From Zunongwangia sp. ESRF-bin46 (GTDB taxonomy: Bacteria > Bacteroidota > Bacteroidia > Flavobacteriales > Flavobacteriaceae), in NCBI GenBank assembly GCA_002631855.1, contig NTLF01000020.1, forward strand, positions 310,001 to 374,000: a DNA stretch of 64,000 nt. The letters run 5' to 3'. Positions within the stretch are counted from its first letter, which is position 1, and every line of letters starts with the position of its first letter. Positions 18,301-25,957 of this stretch are shown piece by piece. The notes below the pieces were generated by a model. It saw nothing but the letters and a program-made list of their open reading frames with translations, was not told where the DNA came from and ran no database searches. The translations under genes and the position numbers were made by a program.

Positions 18301-18745
18301 ATTAACCGACTTGGTTGAAGAAGCTGTATTGAAAGAGTTCGACAGCCTTACGGAACGTGGCGGAGTATTAGGTGCGATGGAAACTATGTACCAGCGTGGA
18401 AAAATTCAGGAAGAGAGTCTGTATTATGAAACGTTGAAGCATACGGGAGAATTTCCAATTATTGGTGTAAATACTTTCTTAAGCAGTAAAGGTTCACCAA
18501 CGATTCAGCCTAAAGAAGTGATTAGAGCTACGGAAGAAGAAAAGCAAGCTCAGATTACAACGTTAGAGAAACTTCATAAAACATACGAAGATAGTGCAGA
18601 AGAAACCTTAAGTAGGGTGCAAGATGCTGCTATTGAAAACAAAAATATGTTTGAAGAATTAATGGAAGCAACCAAAGTTTGTTCTTTAGGGCAAATTACC
18701 GAAGCGTTGTTTGAAGTAGGAGGACAGTATCGTAGGAATATGTAA
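15320..18745 (+). CDS. icmF: Fused isobutyryl-CoA mutase (methylmalonyl-CoA mutase family) IcmF
   Basis: Adenosylcobalamin-dependent acyl-CoA mutase of 1141 residues in which the B12-binding domain, a MeaB-type G protein and the mutase barrel are one chain. Residues about 10-140 are the cobalamin domain ([18 protein letters not shown], then [15 protein letters not shown]). The GTPase begins at about 200 with [17 protein letters not shown] and continues with [21 protein letters not shown]. The mutase part begins near 520 and has [18 protein letters not shown], typical of IcmF, and later [17 protein letters not shown] and [19 protein letters not shown]. It probably interconverts isobutyryl- and n-butyryl-CoA, or related branched acyl-CoAs. 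It is monocistronic with its own promoter and terminator. A separate MeaB is encoded at 51081. Confidence 0.94.
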   Translation: MQQAKPYTPKNKVRIVTAASLFDGHDAAINIMRRIIQSTGVEVIHLGHDRSVEEVVNTAIQEDANAIAMTSYQGGHNEYFKYMYDLLKEKGAGHIKIFGGGGGVILPEEIEELQNYGITRIYAPDDGRELGLQGMINDLVETSDFPIGENLNGEEAKLSEKNDNAIARVISAAENFPEVAKSTLDSIHKKNEKSTIPVLGITGTGGSGKSSLVDELVRRFLIDFPEKTIGIISVDPSKRKTGGALLGDRIRMNAINSPRVYMRSLATRQSNLALSKHVAEAVQVLKAAEYDLIILETSGIGQSDTEILDHSDVSLYVMTPEFGAATQLEKIDMLDFADLVSINKFDKRGAKDALRDVKKQYMRNHQLWDTPQDELPVFGTIASQFNDPGMNKLYKSIMDEIASKTKADLNSNYEISDEMSEKIFVIPPARTRYLSEISENNRAYDKKASEQAEVAQKLYGFFKTIETISGATPTLDKSGIDSEALNVSEENEDLVKLLVAEFDKEKLNLDPYNWEVITGWDEKVNRYQEPVYKFKVRDKEISIDTHTESLSHTQIPKVSLPKYQAWGDILKWVLQENVPGEFPYTSGLYPFKRTGEDPARMFAGEGGPERTNRRFHYVSMGLPAKRLSTAFDSVTLYGNDPNHRPDIYGKIGNAGVSICCLDDAKKLYSGFDLTHKMTSVSMTINGPAPMLLGFFMNAAIDQNCEKYIKENDLEDEVEKKIAKIYKESGMDRPKYNGELPEGNDGLGLMLLGVTGDQVLPQDVYQKIKFDTLKQVRGTVQADILKEDQAQNTCIFSTEFALRLMGDVQEYFIEKQVRNFYSVSISGYHIAEAGANPITQLAFTLANGFTYVEYYLSRGMDINKFGPNLSFFFSNGIDPEYSVIGRVARKIWSKALKEKYGANPRAQMLKYHIQTSGRSLHAQEIDFNDIRTTLQALYAIYDNCNSLHTNAYDEAITTPTEESVRRAMAIQLIINKELGLAKNENPIQGSFIIEELTDLVEEAVLKEFDSLTERGGVLGAMETMYQRGKIQEESLYYETLKHTGEFPIIGVNTFLSSKGSPTIQPKEVIRATEEEKQAQITTLEKLHKTYEDSAEETLSRVQDAAIENKNMFEELMEATKVCSLGQITEALFEVGGQYRRNM

Positions 18746-18766
18746 ACAATACCTGATAAATAATAT

Positions 18767-18792
18767 AAGCCCGATATGAAAATATCGGGCTT
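18767..18792. terminator. Shared terminator between icmF and the convergent gene
   Basis: An 11-bp stem AAGCCCGATAT / ATATCGGGCTT around GAAA. It lies between the two convergent stop codons and could serve both strands, though flanking T-runs are short. Confidence 0.75.
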
Positions 18793-18799
18793 ATTAATT

Positions 18800-19195
18800 T
18801 TATAAAGTTAACATCCAAGTGCGTTGTAGTTTTCTAAACTTTTTAAGCTCGTGCCTTAACAGGTTTAAAAACTCTTTCCCATTGCTGTTGGAGTTTTCTA
18901 GTCGTTCACAATTCTTGTAAAGCAAATTGGTTAATCGAGCTACCGAAGCAGCGTGTTTGTGTTTTGCTTCAGAAAAAAGTTGACTTTCTGCTTTTAATAT
19001 TTCAGGAGCTAAATTTGTAGATTGTTGGACAATATCCCCCGTAAAATAAACGTGAGGATCTTCTGTTCCATCTTCTTTCAAACTAGCTAAATCGTGTACC
19101 AGATATTCTGAAACTCTTCGTGATAAAGCAAAAATTTCCTCAGCCTTTTTATAAAGGGCTGTCTGCGGAAATTTATTTGGAAGATGTGTTGCCAT
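18800..19195 (-). CDS. Conserved hypothetical helical protein
   Basis: A 131-residue protein predicted to be almost all helix, with segments such as YKKAEEIFALSRRVSEYL and NLLYKNCERLE that suggest a helical bundle. The spacing is reminiscent of the S23/four-helix-bundle family but I do not see its key residues, so I leave it unnamed. There is no signal peptide or membrane segment. An exact TAAATTTG -7 box lies 34 bases upstream, which supports it being a real gene. Confidence 0.65.
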   Translation of the reverse strand: MATHLPNKFPQTALYKKAEEIFALSRRVSEYLVHDLASLKEDGTEDPHVYFTGDIVQQSTNLAPEILKAESQLFSEAKHKHAASVARLTNLLYKNCERLENSNSNGKEFLNLLRHELKKFRKLQRTWMLTL

Positions 19196-19228
19196 TATAG
19201 CTGTAATTAATACCTAAATACTGAAACC

Positions 19229-19236
19229 CAAATTTA
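19229..19236 (-). promoter_or_regulatory. Promoter -7 box of the 18800-19195 gene
   Basis: Reads TAAATTTG on the minus strand, 34 bases before the ATG at 19195. Confidence 0.5.
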
Positions 19237-19280
19237 CTAAGAAAAACGGTTAGTTGTCAGTTAAATTTAATGTGGTTTGT

Positions 19281-19288
19281 TATATTTG
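19281..19288 (+). promoter_or_regulatory. Promoter -7 box of the Lrp/AsnC gene
   Basis: TATATTTG, an exact TAnnTTTG, 38 bases ahead of the ATG at 19327. Confidence 0.5.
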
Positions 19289-19326
19289 AATTAATATTTA
19301 ATGTATTTTACAATTAAACTTTAAAA

Positions 19327-19764
19327 ATGATTGATGATTTAAATTGGAAGATTTTAAAGCATTTACAAAAAAATGCTAGGCTTTCCAGTGCCGAAATAGG
19401 AAGACAAATTGGTATGAGTTCTCCCGCTGTTTCCGAACGGATAAAAAAAATGGAAGATGCTGGCATTATCCACGGATATCATACAGTGGTTTCACCGTTT
19501 GAAGCAGGATATCAATTAAAAGCAATTATAACACTAAGGGCTTTTATGGGTAAATTGAAACCTTTCCTCGAAAAAGTAAAAACATATGATGAGGTTTTAA
19601 ATTGTTACCGAATAACTGGAAACGAAAATATTGTAATGGAAGTAGCCTTACGAAACCAGAAACATTTGGAGGCTTTCATCGATCAACTAATTGTGTATGG
19701 CGAAACAAAAACACAGATTATATTATCGCACGTGGTAAAAAACAATGAAATTAAGAAAGCTTAA
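19327..19764 (+). CDS. Lrp/AsnC-family transcriptional regulator
   Basis: DNA-binding regulator of 145 residues. The N-terminal winged helix-turn-helix is the classic AsnC form (LNWKILKHLQKNARLSSAEIG, then SSPAVSERIKKMEDAGII), and the C-terminal half is the RAM ligand-binding/oligomerisation domain (AIITLRAFMGKLKPFL, NCYRITGNENIVMEV). Lrp-type proteins sense amino acids or related small molecules and usually control nearby or their own genes. Here the neighbours are icmF and a small membrane protein, so control of branched acyl-CoA or amino-acid metabolism is possible but not shown. Confidence 0.92.
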   Translation: MIDDLNWKILKHLQKNARLSSAEIGRQIGMSSPAVSERIKKMEDAGIIHGYHTVVSPFEAGYQLKAIITLRAFMGKLKPFLEKVKTYDEVLNCYRITGNENIVMEVALRNQKHLEAFIDQLIVYGETKTQIILSHVVKNNEIKKA

Positions 19765-19867
19765 CATTTCATATCTATTCAGTTAAAGTTATATCAATTA
19801 AGGTATTGTTAGTATAAAATTGAAGTGCTGTCCCGTAAATTGGATACTAGAATTAACTACTAAGATT

Positions 19868-20113
19868 ATGAAAAAATATACACTTCACTTATTAATTTTA
19901 ACCGTTTTAACTGCTATTTTAGGATTTTCAGGATTTGAATTCATTGGAGATTCTGTCGTCAGGTTTGCCTGCTTACTTTCAGGAATTGGATTGTTTATTT
20001 CTTGCTTAGATGCTGTTATTATTTCAAGAAGAAACAGAAAGCTTAAAAAGCAAGTAGAAACTGAAAAAGTTAAAAGTAACCACGGTTCAAGAAAATTCAG
20101 CAATAACCAATAA
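19868..20113 (+). CDS. Small membrane protein, DUF1328-like
   Basis: With the ATG at 19868 this is an 81-residue protein with two hydrophobic helices (LHLLILTVLTAILGFSGF and VRFACLLSGIGLFISCLDAVI) and a basic C-terminal tail. The short pattern AILGFSGFEFIGDS...  resembles the DUF1328/YtjA family of small membrane proteins, but the match is weak. The upstream TTG at 19820 would add 16 residues that do not look like a membrane-protein start. Confidence 0.6.
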   Translation: MKKYTLHLLILTVLTAILGFSGFEFIGDSVVRFACLLSGIGLFISCLDAVIISRRNRKLKKQVETEKVKSNHGSRKFSNNQ

Positions 20114-20126
20114 TTACTACTAGTTA

Positions 20127-21383
20127 TTACTGAATAATTTCCTTTTCTATACTAACTACCTTATTAGGTATACTAAATCTTGACTTTCTCATAAGCTTAT
20201 GTAGCCACCATGTAGCTAAACAGATTATAGCTAAAAAAGCAAACATGAGGTACCAAGTACTGTTAAACCCTACTCCGTCAACAAGGTTCATTCCGGCGTT
20301 ATGACCAACAATATGAGAGATAGAAAAACTCATGCTGTATAATCCCATATAACTTCCTTTTCTTCCTTTTGGGGCCATTTCTAATGCCAAAGCATTTGAA
20401 AAAGGTGAGCCTATCATTTCTCCAAGAGTCATTAATACCATTCCTATTAGTAGCACACCACTCCATGAACTTATATTCAAGACAATAAAACTTATTGCTA
20501 GAAAGAATACACCCCAAAATGTAGCCATAGTCTTGGACATTTTTTTCCGCTCTAGCCATGTTATCAAGGGCATTTCAAAAATTACAATTAATGCTCCGTT
20601 TATAAAAAATAACCATCCAATGAGATCTTCACTTAAAAAGTGAGCTTTCTCATAGTACAGAGGCATCACAGAAAAATACTGAACAAAACAGATGCTATTT
20701 GCTACCATAATTATAAAAAATAAAATGAAAAGCCCATTTAAGTATGGAGGAACTCCTTCTTTTTTTACTGTCTTTTCAGTTTCATTTTCTTTAGATTTTT
20801 TAGGCTTTAAGAGGATAAATAGACCAATAGAGGCTAGTATACAGGTAAGGCCATCAATCCAAAATAAGGAAGTGTAGTTGATGGTGGCAATTATAATACC
20901 GCCAATTAAAGGACCGATTGAAAAACCTAGATTAATAGCCAGTCGTATTAGGGTAATACTTCGAGTTACATTTCCGGGTTTGCTATATACTTCGCAAGCT
21001 ACAAAAATGGCAGGGCGATAGGCGTCTGCAACTAATATGAGTGTAAATATTCCAAGACAGAACCCGTAAAAGGAATCGACAAACTGTAGAAAAACAAAGC
21101 CTACCCCTCCTAAAAACAAGCTAGAAACAATTACTTTGTAAAAGCCTATAGAATCGGTCAACCTACCACCAATCCATGTTCCAACCAAAGAACCTACCCC
21201 AAAGGAAGTCATAATCCATCCTACTTGTGGCAACGTAAACCCTTTGGCATTAACTAAGTACAATGAAAGAAAAGGAATTACCATCGCTCCAGCTCGGTTA
21301 ATAAACGTAACCAGTGAAAGCAACCAGATTTCGGGGGATAATCCCCGAAAGTTATTGATGTAATTGGTGTATAATTTTTTCAT
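20127..21383 (-). CDS. MFS transporter
   Basis: Twelve-helix major facilitator superfamily transporter of 418 residues. The loop between helices 2 and 3 has the MFS signature in the form GSLVGTWIGGRLTDSIG, and the halves are joined by a charged loop (KPKKSKENETEKTVKK). The sequence belongs with bacterial multidrug or sugar-type MFS exporters, but the substrate cannot be read from it. The region just upstream is unusual: a promoter, a 24-codon leader ORF ending in Cys-Met-Cys and a strong terminator whose T-rich tail ends about 15 bases before the ATG. This suggests the gene is expressed only when transcription reads through the terminator. Confidence 0.9.
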   Translation of the reverse strand: MKKLYTNYINNFRGLSPEIWLLSLVTFINRAGAMVIPFLSLYLVNAKGFTLPQVGWIMTSFGVGSLVGTWIGGRLTDSIGFYKVIVSSLFLGGVGFVFLQFVDSFYGFCLGIFTLILVADAYRPAIFVACEVYSKPGNVTRSITLIRLAINLGFSIGPLIGGIIIATINYTSLFWIDGLTCILASIGLFILLKPKKSKENETEKTVKKEGVPPYLNGLFILFFIIMVANSICFVQYFSVMPLYYEKAHFLSEDLIGWLFFINGALIVIFEMPLITWLERKKMSKTMATFWGVFFLAISFIVLNISSWSGVLLIGMVLMTLGEMIGSPFSNALALEMAPKGRKGSYMGLYSMSFSISHIVGHNAGMNLVDGVGFNSTWYLMFAFLAIICLATWWLHKLMRKSRFSIPNKVVSIEKEIIQ

Positions 21384-21401
21384 TTTGATTAGTATAAAAA
21401 T

Positions 21402-21431
21402 AAAACGTCCCGGAAAGTTCCGGGACGTTTT
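21402..21431 (-). terminator. Terminator/attenuator ahead of the MFS gene
   Basis: A perfect 14-bp stem AAAACGTCCCGGAA / TTCCGGGACGTTTT with a 2-base centre, followed on the minus strand by TTTTATTTTTAT. Both flanking full-size genes diverge from it, so it does not end either one; it sits in the MFS leader. Confidence 0.8.
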
Positions 21432-21460
21432 TATATTGATTTAATTTATGTTTACATAAC

Positions 21461-21535
21461 TCAACACATACATATCCCGTTTCTATGGCTAATCACCACA
21501 GATTGTTTAACAGTATTATATGTGCACTTTCTCAT
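21461..21535 (-). CDS. Candidate 24-residue leader peptide ending Cys-Met-Cys
   Basis: A 25-codon frame on the minus strand, ATG to TGA. The peptide starts MRKCTYNTVKQ and ends RNGICMC, with Cys at residues 4, 22 and 24 and Met at 23. A TATTTTTG -7 box lies 21 bases before the ATG and the attenuator-like terminator begins about 30 bases after the stop. Promoter, short ORF, terminator and then a full gene is the layout of a translation-coupled attenuator. The cluster of sulfur amino-acid codons at the end would fit sensing of cysteine or methionine supply. That it is translated is an inference; a non-coding leader RNA is the alternative. Confidence 0.5.
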   Translation of the reverse strand: MRKCTYNTVKQSVVISHRNGICMC

Positions 21536-21555
21536 TTCTTATTTAATTGAATATT

Positions 21556-21563
21556 CAAAAATA
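21556..21563 (-). promoter_or_regulatory. Promoter -7 box of the leader ORF/MFS transcript
   Basis: Reads TATTTTTG on the minus strand. Transcription would begin near 21552, about 17 bases ahead of the leader ATG, the same spacing as at purM and grpE. Confidence 0.55.
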
Positions 21564-21661
21564 GTAAAAAATTTAATTCAATTTAAAATTAAGTTATATT
21601 TCTGAAATATAATACATTACTTATAGATTTAAAAGATTGTATATTTAAACAAACTTTTAAT

Positions 21662-22270
21662 ATGAAATACCTATTTACTTCAGCTTTGTTATTAATGTGT
21701 TTCTTCTCTTTTGCTCAAACTGATGAAGAAATTATACAGAAAATTAAAGGTTATCAAACTTCAGAAAATGAAAAATTTAGCACTGCTGAAACCACCATTT
21801 TAACCGTAAAGGATTTTAAAAACTTTGAAGCATTAGAGTTTTACCCTATAAACTTAAAATATAGAGTTGAAGCAAAATTTATAAGAACACCCAACGAAGA
21901 ACCTTTTTTAATGCCAACTACAACAGACCGTTTGCCTGAGTATGTAAAATATGGGGAAGCTCATTTTAAAATAGAAGGAAAAGACTTAAAGCTAAATTTA
22001 TATAAAAGTACTGAACCATACGATGAGCCAGGGTATGAAGACTATCTATTTTTACCGTTTACAGACTTAACGAGTGGTGACGGCTCTTACGGTGGGGGAC
22101 GCTTTTTAGACGCCAGAATTCCTGACGGAGAAACTATTGTGCTAGATTTTAATAAGGCCTATAACCCATATTGTGCTTATAACTCTCGCTATTCATGCCC
22201 CATTCCGCCAAAAGAAAATGATTTATTGGTTAGGGTAGAAGCTGGTGTCAAAACTTTTGGGAAGCACTAA
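21662..22270 (+). CDS. DUF1684 exported protein
   Basis: Signal peptide of about 19 residues (CFFSFAQ). The mature protein has the DUF1684 core: FPYINLKYRVEA-like beta strands, then GDGSYGGGRFLDARIPDG, LDFNKAYNPYCAYNSRYSCPIPP and ENDLLVRVEAG, with the conserved Cys in CAYN..YSCPIPP. The family is found in many bacteria and lacks a known function. Its stop overlaps the stop end of convergent fluC by four bases. A near-consensus TATATTTA at 21640-21647 may be its promoter. Confidence 0.88.
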   Translation: MKYLFTSALLLMCFFSFAQTDEEIIQKIKGYQTSENEKFSTAETTILTVKDFKNFEALEFYPINLKYRVEAKFIRTPNEEPFLMPTTTDRLPEYVKYGEAHFKIEGKDLKLNLYKSTEPYDEPGYEDYLFLPFTDLTSGDGSYGGGRFLDARIPDGETIVLDFNKAYNPYCAYNSRYSCPIPPKENDLLVRVEAGVKTFGKH

Positions 22271-22638
22271 ATAAATTTAACCAAATACATTCCTAAAAAT
22301 ACTGCGGCAAAACCGATTACAAAACTTCCTAACGTGTAAAGTGCAAAACTTAAAAAGTCACCAGATTTTAAAAAGATGTGATTTTCATAAGCAAAGGTAG
22401 AAAAGGTAGTGAAACCACCACAAAAACCTGTAGCGACTAATAATACCGTGTTTTGAGAAACAGAATTATTCTTTAAGGCTAAGCCCAATACAATCCCGAT
22501 AATAAAACTGCCTATAATGTTAGCGGCAAAAGTACCGTAAGGAATACCGGTTTCTGCGCTATTTAAGTATTTACTAATCCAGTAACGTAATGAACTACCT
22601 ACGCCACCACCAATAAATACCAATAATAGTTGTTTCAT
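22267..22638 (-). CDS. fluC: Fluoride exporter FluC (CrcB)
   Basis: Four-helix fluoride channel of 123 residues that protects the cell from fluoride; the working unit is a dual-topology dimer. Family marks are GGGVGSSLRYWISKYL at the N-terminus, YGTFAANIIGSFIIG (the Asn of helix 2) and GFCGGFTTFSTFAYE in helix 3, with the Phe-box and the Na-binding break. The gene starts one base after the stop of the SRPBCC gene, so the two form an operon. I do not see a fluoride riboswitch upstream. Confidence 0.95.
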   Translation of the reverse strand: MKQLLLVFIGGGVGSSLRYWISKYLNSAETGIPYGTFAANIIGSFIIGIVLGLALKNNSVSQNTVLLVATGFCGGFTTFSTFAYENHIFLKSGDFLSFALYTLGSFVIGFAAVFLGMYLVKFI

Positions 22639-23700
22639 TTAAAGGCTTTCTGGTTTTGCTTTTTGAACTACAGGGATATAAATTTCAGTTATCCAATTTG
22701 AAGGGTTGGGAACTTCACCTGGGTCTGTAGCATATACTTCAAACATATTCGCATTCGTATCTATTTCCAAATTGTTTTCTGCTACATATTTTTTTGCTTT
22801 TTCATAAGCTTCTGGCAGATTGTCATAATTTCCTTTAAGGGTGGTTTTAACAGCGGTAGTAGATTCCATAAATCCGGTTAAAACAGGGCTGCCATCTGGT
22901 GTGATAACTCGGTCTTTTATAGGAATAGCTGCTGAAAAGATTACAGATCCATTGGCCTCATCTATATTGTTATAAATTGTAAAAGGCATTCCAGAAGATT
23001 GTATGTTGTTTTGTTGCATATATCCCATAACCTGACCCAGCATAGGCCCCATTTTTTCACCTATTTCACTTTGTTTTGCTGCTGTAGTATTGTACATATA
23101 GTAACCGCCACTGTAACGGGTAATACCATCAACATTAATGGTGTATTGCTTCATACTTTCTTCAACAACTTCTTCAAGATTGTTCAACCCGCTGGCAAAC
23201 ATTTTTGACAAACCGGTTTCCATATCGTCCTCTTGAAAAGACATAAATACTTTTTCCATAAACGATTGTTCCCCTTTCATACCCCAAGTTACTTTAGTCT
23301 GTCCAGGATTTTCAGTTTCTTCAAAATACCAATATACATCGCTCTTACTGTCACCAATTGGTGTGTTAAAAACAATTTCTTGATCTATTTCTTTATTCGG
23401 AATTACTTTTATGGTTTTCATGGAGCCATTGCCTACTTCTTCACTTGTCCAAGAATAGGAAGCGCCTTCACCTTCTGTTTTTTCGGCATAGTCAATTTTC
23501 ATGTTTTCATCCTCTTCCATCCACGGCCCCCATTCTGCCCAACTTTTAAAGTCTTTTACGTTATTGTAAACAACTTCGGTAGGTGCATTTATAACTTTTG
23601 TTTCAGCAACATCAAAACTGCCATCTTTGGTAGCAAAATAAATAGCTCCACCAATTATGACGATTAATAGTAAGAAAAAGAGGTATTTTAAAATTTTCAT
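22639..23700 (-). CDS. SRPBCC (polyketide cyclase-like) protein with GyrI-like C-terminal domain
   Basis: A membrane-anchored protein of 353 residues. One N-terminal helix (KYLFFLLLIVIIGGAIYFA) is followed by an SRPBCC domain at about 30-185 (VINAPTEVVYNNVKDFKSWAEWGPW, then TKVTWGMKGEQSF) and then by a GyrI-like ligand-binding domain at about 190-350 (RYSGGYYMYN, IYNNIDEANGSVIFSAAIPI, KTTLKGNYDNLPEAYEKAKKYV). SRPBCC folds bind hydrophobic ligands; the pairing with GyrI-like domains is common in Bacteroidetes. Its role is unknown. It directly precedes fluC in the same direction. Confidence 0.86.
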   Translation of the reverse strand: MKILKYLFFLLLIVIIGGAIYFATKDGSFDVAETKVINAPTEVVYNNVKDFKSWAEWGPWMEEDENMKIDYAEKTEGEGASYSWTSEEVGNGSMKTIKVIPNKEIDQEIVFNTPIGDSKSDVYWYFEETENPGQTKVTWGMKGEQSFMEKVFMSFQEDDMETGLSKMFASGLNNLEEVVEESMKQYTINVDGITRYSGGYYMYNTTAAKQSEIGEKMGPMLGQVMGYMQQNNIQSSGMPFTIYNNIDEANGSVIFSAAIPIKDRVITPDGSPVLTGFMESTTAVKTTLKGNYDNLPEAYEKAKKYVAENNLEIDTNANMFEVYATDPGEVPNPSNWITEIYIPVVQKAKPESL

Positions 23701-23791
23701 GTAAAGAAATTTGTTAGTTATAATCCATAAAGATAATCATTTTAACATAATAGCATAGTTTATAAACCTTCTTTGAGTAAAATGAATTTGC

Positions 23792-23799
23792 TACATTTG
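23792..23799 (+). promoter_or_regulatory. Promoter -7 box of the DPP III gene
   Basis: TACATTTG, an exact TAnnTTTG, with TTTG at 23772-23775 as a possible upstream element; the ATG follows 22 bases later. Confidence 0.55.
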
Positions 23800-23821
23800 T
23801 TGAAATCTAAAAATCAACAAA

Positions 23822-25858
23822 ATGAAGAATACTTTTATTATAGCTGCTGCTATGAGCGGGTTTTTGTTCTTTTCTTGCGCGGAAGAAAAAAAGGACAAGC
23901 CTGAACAAGAAGTTGCCGAGGTGAAAACCGATGACTTTAACTATCAAGTGGATACCTTTGGTGATATTAAAGTGCTGCGTTACCAAATCCCTGGGTGGGA
24001 AGACCTTTCTTTAAAGGAACAAAAATTAGTGTACTACCTTACTCAAGCTGGCATGGAAGGGCGTGACATTATGTGGGACCAAAACTACCGTCACAACCTT
24101 AAAATTAGAAAGGCCCTAGAAAACATTTATACTTCATACGAAGGGGATAAAACTACCGATGACTGGAAAAACTTTGAAACGTACTTAAAAAGGGTGTGGT
24201 TCTCTAACGGAATTCATCACCACTACAGTACTGCTAAGATGAAGCCTGACTTTAGTAAAGAGTATTTTCAAACATTGTTGGATAATACTAATACCGAACT
24301 TACAGGTGAAGCTTTAGAAGTTTTGTTTAATGACAAGGACGCTAAAAAAGTAAATCTTAGTAAGGATGCAGATATAGTAAAAGAAAGTGCTATTAACTTT
24401 TATGGGCCAGATGTTACTACTGCTGATGTAGAAAAATACTACGGAGCAATTAATGTAGATGAAAATGAACCTATTGAAGTTGGTTTAAATACGAAACTTG
24501 TAAAGGAAAACGGTAAACTAGTAGAAAAAACTTGGAAAAGTGGCGGAATGTATGGTGCTGCTATCGACAAAATTATAGAGTGGTTAGAAAAAGCAAAAGG
24601 TGTTGCTGAAGACGAAAATCAAGCAAAAGCTTTAGGTTTATTAATTGAATATTACAAAACAGGAAACCTAGATACTTGGGATGACTATGCCGTTGCTTGG
24701 GTAAACTCTACCGAAGGTGATATTGACTGGATTAATGGTTTTATTGAAGTATATAACGATCCAAAAGGCTATAAAGGCTCATATGAAAACATTGTACAAA
24801 TTAAAGATTTTGATATGTCAAAAAAGATGGCTGTACTTTCAAAAGAAGCACAGTGGTTTGAAGACAACTCACCTTTAATGAAAGAACATAAAAAGGACAG
24901 TGTAAAAGGAGTTTCTTATAAAACAGTAATTGTAGCTGGAGAAGCTGGAGATGCTTCCCCAAGCACGCCAATTGGAGTTAACTTACCAAACAACAACTGG
25001 ATTAGACAAGCTCACGGAAGTAAATCAGTTTCTTTAGGAAACATCATAAATGCATATAACAATGCAGGTGGTAGCGGACGCTTACAAGAGTTTGCTCACG
25101 ATGAAGAAGAAATTGAATTGGAAGAGAAATATGGTAAAAATGCAGATAAATTGCATACAGCTCTTCACGAAGTAGTGGGGCACGCTTCAGGTCAAATTAA
25201 TCCAGGAGTAGGTACGCCAAAAGAAACTTTAAAAAGTTATAAATCTACTATTGAAGAAGGACGTGCCGATTTATTTGGATTGTACTACTTAATGGATCCA
25301 AAACTAGAAGAACTAGGCCTTGTTGAAGACTGGGAAAAAACTGGAAAAGCAGCTTACGATGGTTATATTCGTAATGGTTTAGTAGGGCAATTAGTTCGTT
25401 TAGAGTTAGGAGATGATGTGGAAGAAGCGCATATGCGAAATCGCCAATGGGTGAGTGCTTGGGCTTTTGAAAGAGGGCAGGAAGAAGGCGTTATTGAAAA
25501 AGTATCTCGTGATGGTAAAACATATTACGATATCAAAGACTACAGTAAATTACGTGAAATTTTTGGTGAATTGTTGCGTGAAACACAGCGAATCACTTCA
25601 GAAGGTGATTATGAAGCTGCTAAAGCACTTGTTGAAGATTACGGTGTAAAAGTAGACCAAGAGCTTCATAGAGAGGTGCTAGATAGAAACAGTCAATTTA
25701 AATCACCTCCTTATAGTGGTTTTGTAAACCCTCTAATTGTTCCGAAGATGAACGATGAAGGTGAAATTGAAAGTTTTACTGTTGAGCAACCAGCTTCTTT
25801 TGAAGAGCAAATGTTGATGTATTCTAAAAACTACGGAAACTTACCTGTAGAAAATTAA
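23822..25858 (+). CDS. Dipeptidyl peptidase III-like zinc metallopeptidase (M49), lipoprotein
   Basis: Removes dipeptides from the N-terminus of small peptides. The M49 zinc site has the unusual six-residue form HEVVGH (His 449 to His 454), followed about 25 residues later by EEGRADL (Glu 478/479), which supplies the third ligand. The upstream motif GVNLPNNNWIRQAHGSKSV is also typical of the family. Total length 678 is normal for Bacteroidetes forms. Unlike cytosolic DPP III, this one has a lipobox (FFSCAE, Cys 19), so it should be anchored in the envelope. Such proteins are sometimes mislabelled as dihydrofolate reductase; nothing here supports that. Confidence 0.92.
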   Translation: MKNTFIIAAAMSGFLFFSCAEEKKDKPEQEVAEVKTDDFNYQVDTFGDIKVLRYQIPGWEDLSLKEQKLVYYLTQAGMEGRDIMWDQNYRHNLKIRKALENIYTSYEGDKTTDDWKNFETYLKRVWFSNGIHHHYSTAKMKPDFSKEYFQTLLDNTNTELTGEALEVLFNDKDAKKVNLSKDADIVKESAINFYGPDVTTADVEKYYGAINVDENEPIEVGLNTKLVKENGKLVEKTWKSGGMYGAAIDKIIEWLEKAKGVAEDENQAKALGLLIEYYKTGNLDTWDDYAVAWVNSTEGDIDWINGFIEVYNDPKGYKGSYENIVQIKDFDMSKKMAVLSKEAQWFEDNSPLMKEHKKDSVKGVSYKTVIVAGEAGDASPSTPIGVNLPNNNWIRQAHGSKSVSLGNIINAYNNAGGSGRLQEFAHDEEEIELEEKYGKNADKLHTALHEVVGHASGQINPGVGTPKETLKSYKSTIEEGRADLFGLYYLMDPKLEELGLVEDWEKTGKAAYDGYIRNGLVGQLVRLELGDDVEEAHMRNRQWVSAWAFERGQEEGVIEKVSRDGKTYYDIKDYSKLREIFGELLRETQRITSEGDYEAAKALVEDYGVKVDQELHREVLDRNSQFKSPPYSGFVNPLIVPKMNDEGEIESFTVEQPASFEEQMLMYSKNYGNLPVEN

Positions 25859-25880
25859 TATTACAAAATAATCTATAATC

Positions 25881-25916
25881 AAAAACCTCCTTGCAATCAA
25901 GCAAGGAGGTTTTTTT
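25881..25916 (+). terminator. Terminator after the DPP III gene
   Basis: A perfect 14-bp stem AAAAACCTCCTTGC / GCAAGGAGGTTTTT around AATCAA, continuing into T to 25916. Confidence 0.92.
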
Positions 25917-25957
25917 ACATATAAATATGAAACAAAACTTGGTTAGTTTTCTTTTTA

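Noticed and set aside
23233-23667. A 144-codon plus-strand frame opposite the SRPBCC gene
   Set aside because: Phe-rich translation of the antisense strand of a clear gene; no supporting motif.
22639-23821. Fluoride riboswitch for fluC
   Set aside because: fluC begins one base after the preceding gene, and I find no crcB-motif-like structure upstream of that gene.
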